A DNA stretch of 64,000 bases, from the NCBI GenBank assembly GCA_934120045.1, contig CAKOTF010000004.1, positions 77,857-141,856 on the forward strand, read 5' to 3'. Within the stretch, counting starts at the first letter, position 1, and each line of letters begins with the position of its first letter. This DNA comes from an uncultured Clostridia bacterium (lineage in GTDB: Bacteria; Bacillota; Clostridia; TANB77; CAG-508). Position numbers and translations under genes: made by a program. Below the pieces are notes generated by a model. The model was not told the origin of the DNA and did no database searches. It saw nothing but the letters and a program-made list of their open reading frames with translations. Of this stretch, positions 15,515-25,030 are shown piece by piece.

Positions 15515-18500
15515 GTGAAAAAATATAAAAATTTGAAGATAGAAGGGGCAATCCTAAATGAAAAGCAATTAGAAGAATATTTAAAAAAGATATCATTACA
15601 ACATAATATTGGAAAAAAATCAGATAAATTAACATATCCAATACCTCAACTATTGGAAAATTATAATATTATCAAAATAGTATATAATTTATTAAATGAA
15701 CATATAAAGCTTGGAATAACAATTAATCCAGCAGGAGAATGGATTCTAGATAATTTCTATATTATAGAAGAAGTTATACAACAAATTGAAAAAGAACTAA
15801 CAATGAAAAAATATGTTAATTTTGTAGGAATACAAAATGGGCAATATGCAGGATTTGCAAGAATACATGTACTTGCATCAGAAATTGTAGCATATACAGA
15901 TAATATAATAAGAAGTGAATCATTAGAAAAATATTTAACATCATATCAAAATAAAAGAGCATTAAATATGGACGAAATATGGAATATAGGAATCTTTTTA
16001 CAAATTGCAATTATTCAAAATATAACAGATATCTGTATAAAAATTTATAATAGTCAAGTCCAGAAATATAAAGTTAAAAATATTATAGAAAGATTAGTTG
16101 AAAAAAAGGATAGAAATAAATTAGAATTTAAGCCAATATCAATGAATAAATTAGAAAAACAAGATTTTCAAGATATAAACTATTCTTTTATTGAATATAT
16201 GTCATATTGTTTAAAGAAATATGGAAAAAAAGTATATGGATATTTAAAAATATTAGAAGAAGAAACAGAAAAAGCAGGAATAACAGTACAAGATGCAATT
16301 CAAAAAGAACATTTTGATATTGCAATATGTAAAACATCTATGGCTAATTGTATTATAAGTATGAAAAAAATACAAAGAATAAATTTCCTAGAAATATTTG
16401 AAAAAATAAATGGAGTTGAAGAAATATTAAATCGAGATCCAACTAACATATATAATAAGATGGAATATAAAACAAAAGAATTATATAGAAACAATATTAA
16501 AAAATTAGCCAAACAATCAAATATATCAGAAATATATATATCTAGAAAAATACTAGAACTATGTCAAAGACCAAATTTGAAAGAGAAACAAAAACATATT
16601 GGATATTATTTAATTGATGATGGTAGAAAAGAATTATGTTATGAATTAGGAATAAATGAAAAAAAGCTAAGTTATAATGTAAAAACACAGATATATATTT
16701 TAGCTATAATAATATTTACAATTTCGATTTCAGTATTTTTATCGAAAACAGTAGTAAAAGATAATTTAATAAAAACAATAATTACAATATTACTTTTGAT
16801 ACTACCAGTATCAGAATTTGTTGTTCAAACAATAAATAGGATTTTAAGTAGATATATAAAAAATAAAATTATACCTAAAATGGATTTTTTTGAAGGAATA
16901 GATAGTGAAAATAGCACATTTGTTGTAATACCAACTATTATAAAATCAAAAGAAAAAGTAAGAGAACTATTTAGAAAATTAGAAGTGTTTTATTTGGCCA
17001 ATAAATCAAAAAATATATATTTTGCATTATTAGGAGATTGTTCTGAAAGTGATAAAAAAGAAGAAAAATTTGATAAAGAAGTAATAGATGAAGGTTTACT
17101 ACAAGTACAATTATTAAATGACAAATATCATAAAGATACTGAATTTCCAATTTTTCACTTTTTATATAGAGAAAGAGAATTCAACAATTCAGAAGAAAAA
17201 TATCTTGGATGGGAGAGAAAAAGAGGGCTTTTAATACAATTTAATGAATATATATTAAAACACAGTAAAAATAAATTTAAGATAAATACAATAAATCAAG
17301 ATATATTACCAAAAATAAAATATGTAATAACATTAGACGCAGATACTGAATTACCACTTAATACAGCTTTTGAATTAGTAGGAGCAATGGCACATATTTT
17401 AAACAAACCAGAATTAGATGGAAACAAAAATATTGTAAAAAAAGGACATGCACTTTTACAGCCAAGAGTAGGAGTAAATTTGAATGATAGTAATAAAAAT
17501 GTATTTACAAAAATATTTGCTGGTGCAGGTGGAATTGACAATTATACAAATGCAATTTCAGATGTATATCAAGATAATTTTGATGAAGGAATTTTTACAG
17601 GAAAAGGAATTTATGATTTAGAAATATTTTCAAAAGTTTTAACAAATGAGATACCAGAAAATACAGTCTTAAGTCATGATTTATTAGAAGGTTGTTATTT
17701 AAGATGTGGACTTGCATCAGATATAATCTTTTTAGATGGATATCCAGCAAAATATTTAAGCTTTATGAATAGACTTTCACGTTGGATTAGAGGAGATTGG
17801 CAGATAAAAAAATGGCTAAAAAGTAAATTAAATACACTTTCAAAATTTAAAATTTTAGATAATTTAAGAAGAAGTCTAATTGAAATTTCAGTAATAATTT
17901 TATTAATATGGAATTTACTATTTTTAAATAAGAATAAAACACTTTCATTAATAAGTTTAGGAATTATAATTTATCCATTTATATTAGAATTTTTTTCAAA
18001 AATTTTTTCTATTAGAGAAGGAGAAAAAAAGCAAAAAACATTTAATCCTCAAATAGATGGAATAAAAGGAACTACTTATAGAGCAATTATAACATTAGGC
18101 TGTTTACCATATAAAGCATATGTCTCAAGTAAAGCAATATTCAAAACATTATATAGATTAATGATTTCACATAAAAACATGTTAGAATGGACTACATCTG
18201 AAGAAGCAGAAAAGCAAACAAAAACAGATTTAAAAACATATTATGACACAATGTTTGTAAATGTAATTTTTGGAATAATCACAATATATGTATCATGTTT
18301 GTATTTTAATTTATTTACATTAATTCTTGGATTATTGTGGATAATTACACCATATATAATGTGCAAAATTAGTGAAATAAATGAAGAAAAACAAATTGAA
18401 ATAAATGAAGATGATAAGAAATATTTAAAAGATATTGCTCAAAAAACATGGCAATTTTTTAAAGATTATATAACAGAAGAAAATAATTATTTAATGCCAG

Positions 18501-21500
18501 ATAATTATCAAGAAGATAGAAGAAATATTGTAGTAAATAGAACATCTTCAACAAATATTGGATTATCTCTGTTAGCAGTAATTGCAAGTTATGATATGGG
18601 ATTTGAAAAAAATGAGGACATTATAAATTTATTGGAAAAAATAATAAATACAGTGTATGAATTACCGAAATGGAATGGACATTTATTCAATTGGTATAAT
18701 GTAAAAACAAAAAAGCCATTATATCCTAAATATGTATCAACAGTTGATAGTGGAAATCTAATAGGGTATTTATATACTACAAAATCATTTTTAGAAGAAA
18801 ATATTGAATTTGATAAAGAAAAAATAAGTAATATGATTGAAAAGATAAATTATATTATTGAGCAAACAAATTTCAAGGTATTATATAATAATGAACAAAG
18901 AGTGTTTTCAATAGGATTTAATGTAGAAGAAAATAAATTAACAGATTCATATTATGATTTATTAGCATCTGAAGCAAGACAAGCAAGTTTTGTAGCAATT
19001 GCCAAAAAAGATATTTCGCCAAAACATTGGGGAAATTTAAGTAGAACATTAACAGTATTAAAGAAATACAAGGGATTGGTATCTTGGTCTGGAACAGCAT
19101 TTGAATATTTAATGCCAAATATAAATATGAAAAGATATAAGGGAAGTTTATTAGATGAATCTAGTAAATTTGCAATAATGAATCAACTAGAATATAGTCA
19201 AAAAGTAGGAATACCATGGGGAATGTCTGAAGCGGCATTTAATTTAAAAGATTTGCAAGGAAATTATCAATATAAAGCATTTGGAATTCCATGGCTAGGT
19301 TTAAAAAGGGGATTAGAAGATGATATTGTAGTTTCAAGTTATGGGACTATATTAGCAATTTCAGATGTTCCAAATGAAGTTGTTCAAAATTTAAAAATAT
19401 TAGAAAAAGAAGGAATGAAAGGAAAATATGGCTTTTATGAATCAATAGATTATACACCTGAAAGATTAGAAAAAGGAAAAAAATCTGAACCAGTAAAAAC
19501 ATATATGGCACATCATCAAGCATTAATACTACTTTCATTAAATAATTACTTCAATAATCAGATATTCCAGAAAAGATTTTCACAAAATGCAGAGATAGAG
19601 GCAGTAAATATATTATTACAAGAAAGAATGCCTGAAACATTTATAATAACAAAAGAAAATAAACAAAAGCCAGAAAAAATTAAATATAAAGATTATGAAA
19701 ATTATAGTGTTAGACAATATAACAAAATTGATAATAGAATTATAAGAGGAAATTTAATAGGAAATGAAAAATATACAATTGCAATAAATCAAAATGGAGA
19801 AGGGGTAAGTAAATTTGGAGATAATTATATAAATAGATATAAAAGAACAGCAGATTATCCACAAGGAATTTTTATATGTGTTAAAGATGTAAAAAATAAT
19901 GAAATAGAATATGTGACAGGAAACAAAAATTGTAATAAATATGTTATAAATTTTGCACCAGATAAAAGTCAATTTGAAAAAGAAAAAAATCAATTAAAAA
20001 GTAGATTGTCAATTATAACAGATGCAAATGAGCCTGTTGAAATAAGAAGAGTTGAATTAGAAAACTTATCACAAGAAGAAAAAATATTAGAGGTTGTATG
20101 TTATTTTGAGCCAGTACTTTCAAGAAAAGAACAAGATTATGCACATCAAGCTTTTAATAATTTATTTTTAGAATATGAATATGATGATGTGAATGATACA
20201 ATAGTTGTCAAAAGAAGAAAAAGAGGAAAAAATGAACAAAATTTATATTTAATTGCAAAATTACAAACAAATATAGAAAAAATTGGTGAAACAGAATATG
20301 AAATAAGTAAAGAAAAATTTATAGGAAGAAATAATTTAGACATACCAGAGGCAATAAGAAATTCAATCCCATTATCAAAGAAGATAGGACTTACAACAGA
20401 GGGAATTGTAGCTTTAAAAAATACAATAAAAATATTACCAGAATCAAAAGGATATATAGATTTTTTAATATCTGTAGAATATGAAAAAGAAATGGCAGAG
20501 AAAAATATTAATAAATATAGTATTGCAGAAAGTGTTACAAAAGAATTTGAAATAGTAAGAGCAAAAACAGACGCAGAATTAAGATATTTAGAAATGAAAG
20601 GTAGAAATATTGATATATATCAAACAATAGCATCATATATAATATTTGATACACCATTTCATAAAAAAATCAAAAATAAATCTTGCCAATATAATCAATG
20701 TGATTTATGGAAATATGGTATTTCAGGAGATTTGCCAATAATCACAATAACTATAAAATATTTGAATGATGTATATGTAATAAAAGAAGTTTTAAAAATG
20801 TATGAATATCTCCGTACTAAGAATTTAAAGACAGAATTAGTAATTATAGATGAAGAAAAATATAGTTATGAAAATTATCTAAAAAATGAAATAGAAAATG
20901 CTATTCAAAACAGTCAATTAGCATATTTGAAAAATATATTTGGAGGTATATTTACTTTATCAAGAGCAGAAATGAATCAACAAGATTTAGAAATGATAAA
21001 ATTTATATCAATTTTTGTTATTGATGCACATCTAGGAAACTTAGAAAATATCATTAAAGACAAGGAAACAGAAATAATTGATAATTATAAAATTGTAGAG
21101 CAAAATATGATTTCTGAAAACATTGAAGATGATTCAAATGAAATTGATTTATTAGCAAATACTGATGAATTAAAGTATTATAATGAATATGGAGCATTTT
21201 CAAAAGATGGAAAAGAGTATATTATAAAAATTAATAAAAATCAAAAAACTCCAACAACATGGAGTCATATTATTGCAAATGAAAAATTTGGAACATGTGT
21301 TACAGAATCTAATGGAGGATATACTTGGTATAAAAATAGTAGGTTAAATAGAGTATCAAGCTGGGATAATAGTAGCATAATAAATATTCCATCAGAAATA
21401 ATTTATTTACAAGATGAAGAAAATGGAAAGACATGGACACCAACAGCAATGGTAAAACCTGATAATAAAAATTATAACACGATTTTCGGATTTGGATATG

Positions 21501-23566
21501 CGAAATTTGTTCATTGTAGTGATAATATAATGCAAGAATTAGAAGTATATGTGCCAATAAATGAATCTGCAAAAATAAATGTTTTAACATTAACAAACAA
21601 TGCTCCAAAAAAGAAAAAACTAAGAATAATTTATTATATAAAACCAGTAATAGGTGAAGATGAGATAAAATCTGATGGAAAAATATCTTTAGAATATAAA
21701 GAAAATAATAATATGATTATAGCAAGGAAAATATACAATTCAGATGAATTAAATAATATTGTTTATATATCTAGTAGCGAAAAAATAAAATCATATACAG
21801 GAGATAAAACAAAATTTTTAGGAGATGGAGGATTAGAAAATCCTGATGGTTTAAAAACAATTAGGTTAGATAATAATGATGCATTAGGTAAAAAAACATG
21901 TATTGCAATAGAATTAAATGTTGAAATTGAAAGTTTTTCTAATAAAAAAGTTTCAATAATTTTAGGAGCAGAAGAAAATGTTGATAGTGCAACAGATGTA
22001 GCATATAGATATTCAAATCTTCAAAATTGTAAAACAGAATTACAAAATGTAAAAAATAAATGGAATGAATTATTAGGAAAAGTAAAAGTAAATACACCAT
22101 ATGAATCACTTAATATAATGTTAAATGGATGGACTATGTATCAAACAATATCAAGTAGAATTCTAGGAAAAACAGGATTTTACCAATCTGGTGGAGCTTA
22201 CGGATTTAGAGATCAACTTCAAGATGCTTTTTCAACAAGATATATAGATTCGCAAATATTGTATAATCAAATATTAAAGCATAGTAGACATCAATTCATA
22301 GAAGGAGATGTAGAACATTGGTGGCATGATGAAAATGATAGAGGAATAAGAACAAGATTTTCAGATGATTTATTATGGCTTCCATATGCAGTTATTAAAT
22401 ATATAAATTTTACTGGAGATTATGAGATATTAAATAAAAAGACAACATATTTGCAAGGTGAAGAATTAAAAGAAAATGAAAACGAAAAATATAATAAATA
22501 TATTTCTAGTAATATTGAAGAAAGTATATATGAACATTGTAAAAAAGCAATAAAAAGAGCATGCAATTTTGGTGAAAATGGATTGCCTAAAATAGGAATT
22601 GGAGATTGGAATGATGGTTTTAGTAATATAGGAACAGAAGGAAAAGGTGAAAGTGTATGGCTAGGATTTTTCTTGTATATAATTTTAAAAGAATTCTCAA
22701 AGTTAATAAAACAATGTAAACAAGAAGAAATAGAGACAAGTAATTGGTATGAAAATATTGCAGAAAAACTAAAAGAAAACTTGAATAAAAATGCATGGGA
22801 TGGAAAATGGTATAAAAGAGCTTTTGCAGATAATGGTGATATATATGGAAGTATGGAAAATGAAGAATGTAAAATAGATAGTATAGCACAAAGTTGGAGT
22901 GTTATATCTGGTGCTGGAGATATAGAGAAAAAAGAAAGTGCAATGAAGAGTTTAGAAAATCATTTGGTAGATAATGAAAATGGATTAATAAAATTATTAG
23001 ATCCGGCATTTGATAAAAGTAAATTAGAACCAGGATATATAAAATCATATATACCAGGTGTTAGAGAAAATGGTGGACAATATACTCATGCAGCTGTATG
23101 GTCAATTATAGCAGAAGCAATATTAGGTGATGGAAATAAAGCTGTTGAATGGTATAAAATGATAAATCCAATAGAACATTCAAGAACTAAAAAGGAAGCA
23201 AATAGATATAAAGTTGAACCATATGTAATGCCAGCAGATATATATGGAAATCAAAATTTACTTGGGCAAGGAGGTTGGACTTGGTATACAGGTTCTAGTG
23301 GTTGGTATTATACTGCTGGAATTGAATATATATTAGGTTTAAAAATATATCATAATGTTTTGAGTATAAATCCATGTATTCCAAAAGAATGGGAAGGATA
23401 TAGCATACAATTTAAATATAAAGAGAGTATTTATAATATAAATGTAAAAAATATTTCAAAAGTGTGTACAGGTGTGAAAAAAGTTGAATTAAATGGAATT
23501 GAAATTGAAAATAAAATTTTATTAGATGGTTCTGGAAAAATTTTTAATGTAGAGGCAAAAATGTAA
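15515..23566 (+). CDS. ndvB: cyclic beta-1,2-glucan synthase-like giant enzyme (GT84-GH94)
   Basis: 2683 residues, the size of NdvB/Cgs proteins that polymerise UDP-glucose into beta-1,2-glucan, trim it and cyclise it. An N-terminal region precedes membrane helices near 390-440. The GT84 core follows, with VITLDADTELPLNTAF at ~602 and a LSHDLLEG and R.SRWIRGDWQ stretch at ~710-770. More membrane helices lie near 790-850 and 910-960; a glycoamylase-like segment (HLFNWYNV, ~1055) follows, and a C-terminal GH94 phosphorylase-like domain carries GDWNDG at ~2362. I start at GTG 15515, 7-8 bases after AAGGAGTGG; the frame runs upstream to a TTG without ribosome site. Single gene. Confidence 0.85.
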   Translation: MKKYKNLKIEGAILNEKQLEEYLKKISLQHNIGKKSDKLTYPIPQLLENYNIIKIVYNLLNEHIKLGITINPAGEWILDNFYIIEEVIQQIEKELTMKKYVNFVGIQNGQYAGFARIHVLASEIVAYTDNIIRSESLEKYLTSYQNKRALNMDEIWNIGIFLQIAIIQNITDICIKIYNSQVQKYKVKNIIERLVEKKDRNKLEFKPISMNKLEKQDFQDINYSFIEYMSYCLKKYGKKVYGYLKILEEETEKAGITVQDAIQKEHFDIAICKTSMANCIISMKKIQRINFLEIFEKINGVEEILNRDPTNIYNKMEYKTKELYRNNIKKLAKQSNISEIYISRKILELCQRPNLKEKQKHIGYYLIDDGRKELCYELGINEKKLSYNVKTQIYILAIIIFTISISVFLSKTVVKDNLIKTIITILLLILPVSEFVVQTINRILSRYIKNKIIPKMDFFEGIDSENSTFVVIPTIIKSKEKVRELFRKLEVFYLANKSKNIYFALLGDCSESDKKEEKFDKEVIDEGLLQVQLLNDKYHKDTEFPIFHFLYREREFNNSEEKYLGWERKRGLLIQFNEYILKHSKNKFKINTINQDILPKIKYVITLDADTELPLNTAFELVGAMAHILNKPELDGNKNIVKKGHALLQPRVGVNLNDSNKNVFTKIFAGAGGIDNYTNAISDVYQDNFDEGIFTGKGIYDLEIFSKVLTNEIPENTVLSHDLLEGCYLRCGLASDIIFLDGYPAKYLSFMNRLSRWIRGDWQIKKWLKSKLNTLSKFKILDNLRRSLIEISVIILLIWNLLFLNKNKTLSLISLGIIIYPFILEFFSKIFSIREGEKKQKTFNPQIDGIKGTTYRAIITLGCLPYKAYVSSKAIFKTLYRLMISHKNMLEWTTSEEAEKQTKTDLKTYYDTMFVNVIFGIITIYVSCLYFNLFTLILGLLWIITPYIMCKISEINEEKQIEINEDDKKYLKDIAQKTWQFFKDYITEENNYLMPDNYQEDRRNIVVNRTSSTNIGLSLLAVIASYDMGFEKNEDIINLLEKIINTVYELPKWNGHLFNWYNVKTKKPLYPKYVSTVDSGNLIGYLYTTKSFLEENIEFDKEKISNMIEKINYIIEQTNFKVLYNNEQRVFSIGFNVEENKLTDSYYDLLASEARQASFVAIAKKDISPKHWGNLSRTLTVLKKYKGLVSWSGTAFEYLMPNINMKRYKGSLLDESSKFAIMNQLEYSQKVGIPWGMSEAAFNLKDLQGNYQYKAFGIPWLGLKRGLEDDIVVSSYGTILAISDVPNEVVQNLKILEKEGMKGKYGFYESIDYTPERLEKGKKSEPVKTYMAHHQALILLSLNNYFNNQIFQKRFSQNAEIEAVNILLQERMPETFIITKENKQKPEKIKYKDYENYSVRQYNKIDNRIIRGNLIGNEKYTIAINQNGEGVSKFGDNYINRYKRTADYPQGIFICVKDVKNNEIEYVTGNKNCNKYVINFAPDKSQFEKEKNQLKSRLSIITDANEPVEIRRVELENLSQEEKILEVVCYFEPVLSRKEQDYAHQAFNNLFLEYEYDDVNDTIVVKRRKRGKNEQNLYLIAKLQTNIEKIGETEYEISKEKFIGRNNLDIPEAIRNSIPLSKKIGLTTEGIVALKNTIKILPESKGYIDFLISVEYEKEMAEKNINKYSIAESVTKEFEIVRAKTDAELRYLEMKGRNIDIYQTIASYIIFDTPFHKKIKNKSCQYNQCDLWKYGISGDLPIITITIKYLNDVYVIKEVLKMYEYLRTKNLKTELVIIDEEKYSYENYLKNEIENAIQNSQLAYLKNIFGGIFTLSRAEMNQQDLEMIKFISIFVIDAHLGNLENIIKDKETEIIDNYKIVEQNMISENIEDDSNEIDLLANTDELKYYNEYGAFSKDGKEYIIKINKNQKTPTTWSHIIANEKFGTCVTESNGGYTWYKNSRLNRVSSWDNSSIINIPSEIIYLQDEENGKTWTPTAMVKPDNKNYNTIFGFGYAKFVHCSDNIMQELEVYVPINESAKINVLTLTNNAPKKKKLRIIYYIKPVIGEDEIKSDGKISLEYKENNNMIIARKIYNSDELNNIVYISSSEKIKSYTGDKTKFLGDGGLENPDGLKTIRLDNNDALGKKTCIAIELNVEIESFSNKKVSIILGAEENVDSATDVAYRYSNLQNCKTELQNVKNKWNELLGKVKVNTPYESLNIMLNGWTMYQTISSRILGKTGFYQSGGAYGFRDQLQDAFSTRYIDSQILYNQILKHSRHQFIEGDVEHWWHDENDRGIRTRFSDDLLWLPYAVIKYINFTGDYEILNKKTTYLQGEELKENENEKYNKYISSNIEESIYEHCKKAIKRACNFGENGLPKIGIGDWNDGFSNIGTEGKGESVWLGFFLYIILKEFSKLIKQCKQEEIETSNWYENIAEKLKENLNKNAWDGKWYKRAFADNGDIYGSMENEECKIDSIAQSWSVISGAGDIEKKESAMKSLENHLVDNENGLIKLLDPAFDKSKLEPGYIKSYIPGVRENGGQYTHAAVWSIIAEAILGDGNKAVEWYKMINPIEHSRTKKEANRYKVEPYVMPADIYGNQNLLGQGGWTWYTGSSGWYYTAGIEYILGLKIYHNVLSINPCIPKEWEGYSIQFKYKESIYNINVKNISKVCTGVKKVELNGIEIENKILLDGSGKIFNVEAKM

Positions 23567-23616
23567 TTATAAGTAAAACTTATAATATTCATAAATAATT
23601 GTAATTGTAGCTTATA

Positions 23617-23645
23617 TTGACAAAATAAGTAAATACAAGTATAAT
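23617..23645 (+). promoter_or_regulatory. perfect consensus sigma-A promoter
   Basis: TTGACA (23617-23622), exactly 17 bases, TATAAT (23640-23645). It drives the GC-rich gene at 23724 through a ~70-base leader that holds two short hairpins, AAAGG/CCTTT (around 23655-23670) and CCACT/AGTGG (23673-23688). Confidence 0.85.
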
Positions 23646-23723
23646 AAATTATGTAAAGGGTAAGACCTTTATCCACTGTAAAAAGTGGAACGTAATATTC
23701 ATTCATGTATGGAGGAAAAAAAC

Positions 23724-24089
23724 ATGACTAAGGTTCTTTGGCTGAGCCGCCACATTATGTCCGCAGAGCAGGTTGCAGATCTGAAACGGATCTATGGCAA
23801 CGACATCGTGGTGAAGAGCGCAGACATGACCGTCAGCTCTTGGCGTGATGTTGTGGATGCAGGTGCAGACTGCGATATTCTTGCAGTTGTTCTGCCGCCT
23901 GCTATCCTGGCCGACCTGACCAACCCTCGGAACAACAGCAAACCTGTTATCCGAGCTAAGGCCAATCGCGTGGCGACTGGCAAGACCATCGTCAACCCTG
24001 CCACTGGCAAAGAGGAAGCTGAATACTGCTTCCAGCATGCTGGCTGGGAACAGGTGCTCAAGGTTGAAGTTGTTACCAAACAGCTTTAA
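23724..24089 (+). CDS. GC-rich orphan, unknown 121-aa protein
   Basis: 121 residues beginning MTKVLWLSRHIMSAEQVADL. G+C is about 55% over 23731-23940 (115 of 210 bases counted), about twice that of the neighbours, with codons such as CTG, CGC and GCC that are rare around it. The strong site GGAGG 9 bases before the ATG at 23724 sets the start. A short beta strand (VLWLS), a helix, another strand and a hydrophobic strand (DILAVVLPP) suggest a small alpha/beta Rossmann-like fold; no catalytic motif is clear. It has its own perfect promoter and terminator. I do not recognise a named family. Horizontal transfer is the likeliest origin. Confidence 0.75.
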   Translation: MTKVLWLSRHIMSAEQVADLKRIYGNDIVVKSADMTVSSWRDVVDAGADCDILAVVLPPAILADLTNPRNNSKPVIRAKANRVATGKTIVNPATGKEEAEYCFQHAGWEQVLKVEVVTKQL

Positions 24090-24100
24090 GCTTTGAGCCA

Positions 24101-24143
24101 AACAGATAGAAACTACATTGGAGTTTCTATCTGTTTTTTTTTG
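24101..24143 (+). terminator. terminator of the GC-rich orphan
   Basis: Perfect 14-bp stem AACAGATAGAAACT / AGTTTCTATCTGTT (24101-24114/24122-24135) with 7-base loop and a T-run of nine or more. Confidence 0.9.
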
Positions 24144-24233
24144 TATAATAATAATTATTTTTTTTATTATACATGAAAAATTCATAAAAGTATGATAAAA
24201 TGCAAATGAAAAATGAAAAAAGGAGAAAAGCAT

Positions 24234-24935
24234 ATGGCATATATAGAATTTAAAAATATTGTCAAAGAATACAAGATGGGAGAAGTAACAATAAAAGCAT
24301 TAAATAACACAAACTTTGAAATAGAAAAAGGAGAACTTGTAGTAATAGTAGGACCATCAGGAGCAGGAAAAACAACAACATTAAATATATTAGGAGGAAT
24401 GGATAAAGCAACATCAGGAGAAGTAATAGTTGATGGAAAAGAAATTACAAAATTAAATGATAAAAAACTAATTGAATATAGAAGAAATGACATAGGATTT
24501 GTATTTCAATTTTATAATTTAGTACAAAACCTAACAGCTAAGGAAAATGTAGAATTAGCAACTCAAATATGTTCAGATGCCTTAGATGTAAATGAAATAT
24601 TAGAAAAAGTAGGATTATCAGATAGAAAAGATAACTTTCCAGCACAATTATCAGGAGGAGAGCAACAAAGAGTAGCAATAGCAAGAGCAATTGCAAAAAA
24701 TCCCAAACTATTATTATGTGATGAGCCAACAGGAGCATTAGACTATAAGACAGGAAAAAGTATTTTAAAACTATTACAAGAAATGGCAAGAAAAGAAAAA
24801 ATGACAGTTGCAATAATTACACACAATGGAGCAATAGCACCAATGGCAGATAAAGTAATACATTTCAAAAATGGAACAGCAGAAAAAATTGAAATAAATG
24901 ACAATCCAATATCTATTGATGAAATAGAATGGTAA
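24234..24935 (+). CDS. ABC transporter ATPase (MacB/LolD type)
   Basis: ATP-binding subunit of an FtsX/MacB-type ABC system; 233 residues. Walker A GPSGAGKT (40-47), Q-loop around Gln92, signature LSGGEQQR (139-146), Walker B LLLCDEPTGALD (159-170) and switch His197 are all intact. I use the ATG at 24234 after AAAGGAG (9-base gap) rather than an ATG 21 bases upstream. The permease gene follows after 95 bases. By family this pair acts as a mechanotransmitter or exporter, often for antimicrobial peptides, lipids or toxins; the substrate here is unknown. Confidence 0.92.
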   Translation: MAYIEFKNIVKEYKMGEVTIKALNNTNFEIEKGELVVIVGPSGAGKTTTLNILGGMDKATSGEVIVDGKEITKLNDKKLIEYRRNDIGFVFQFYNLVQNLTAKENVELATQICSDALDVNEILEKVGLSDRKDNFPAQLSGGEQQRVAIARAIAKNPKLLLCDEPTGALDYKTGKSILKLLQEMARKEKMTVAIITHNGAIAPMADKVIHFKNGTAEKIEINDNPISIDEIEW

Positions 24936-25030
24936 TGCAACTGGTTAAAAAATAATTGAAATTTTTACTAAGTAAAAAATTCAACTATTTTACAACTAGA
25001 AATGTACCTTTAGGAAGGAATGAAATAAAA

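Noticed and set aside
23724..24089. Calling the GC-rich orphan a CRISPR ring nuclease
   Set aside because: The resemblance is a short N-terminal pattern only; no CRISPR-Cas genes or array are in the window, so the name would be a guess.
23703..24233. Long antisense ORFs (176 and 95 codons) opposite the GC-rich gene
   Set aside because: High G+C removes stop codons on both strands; neither antisense frame has a ribosome site, while the plus frame has promoter, GGAGG and terminator.
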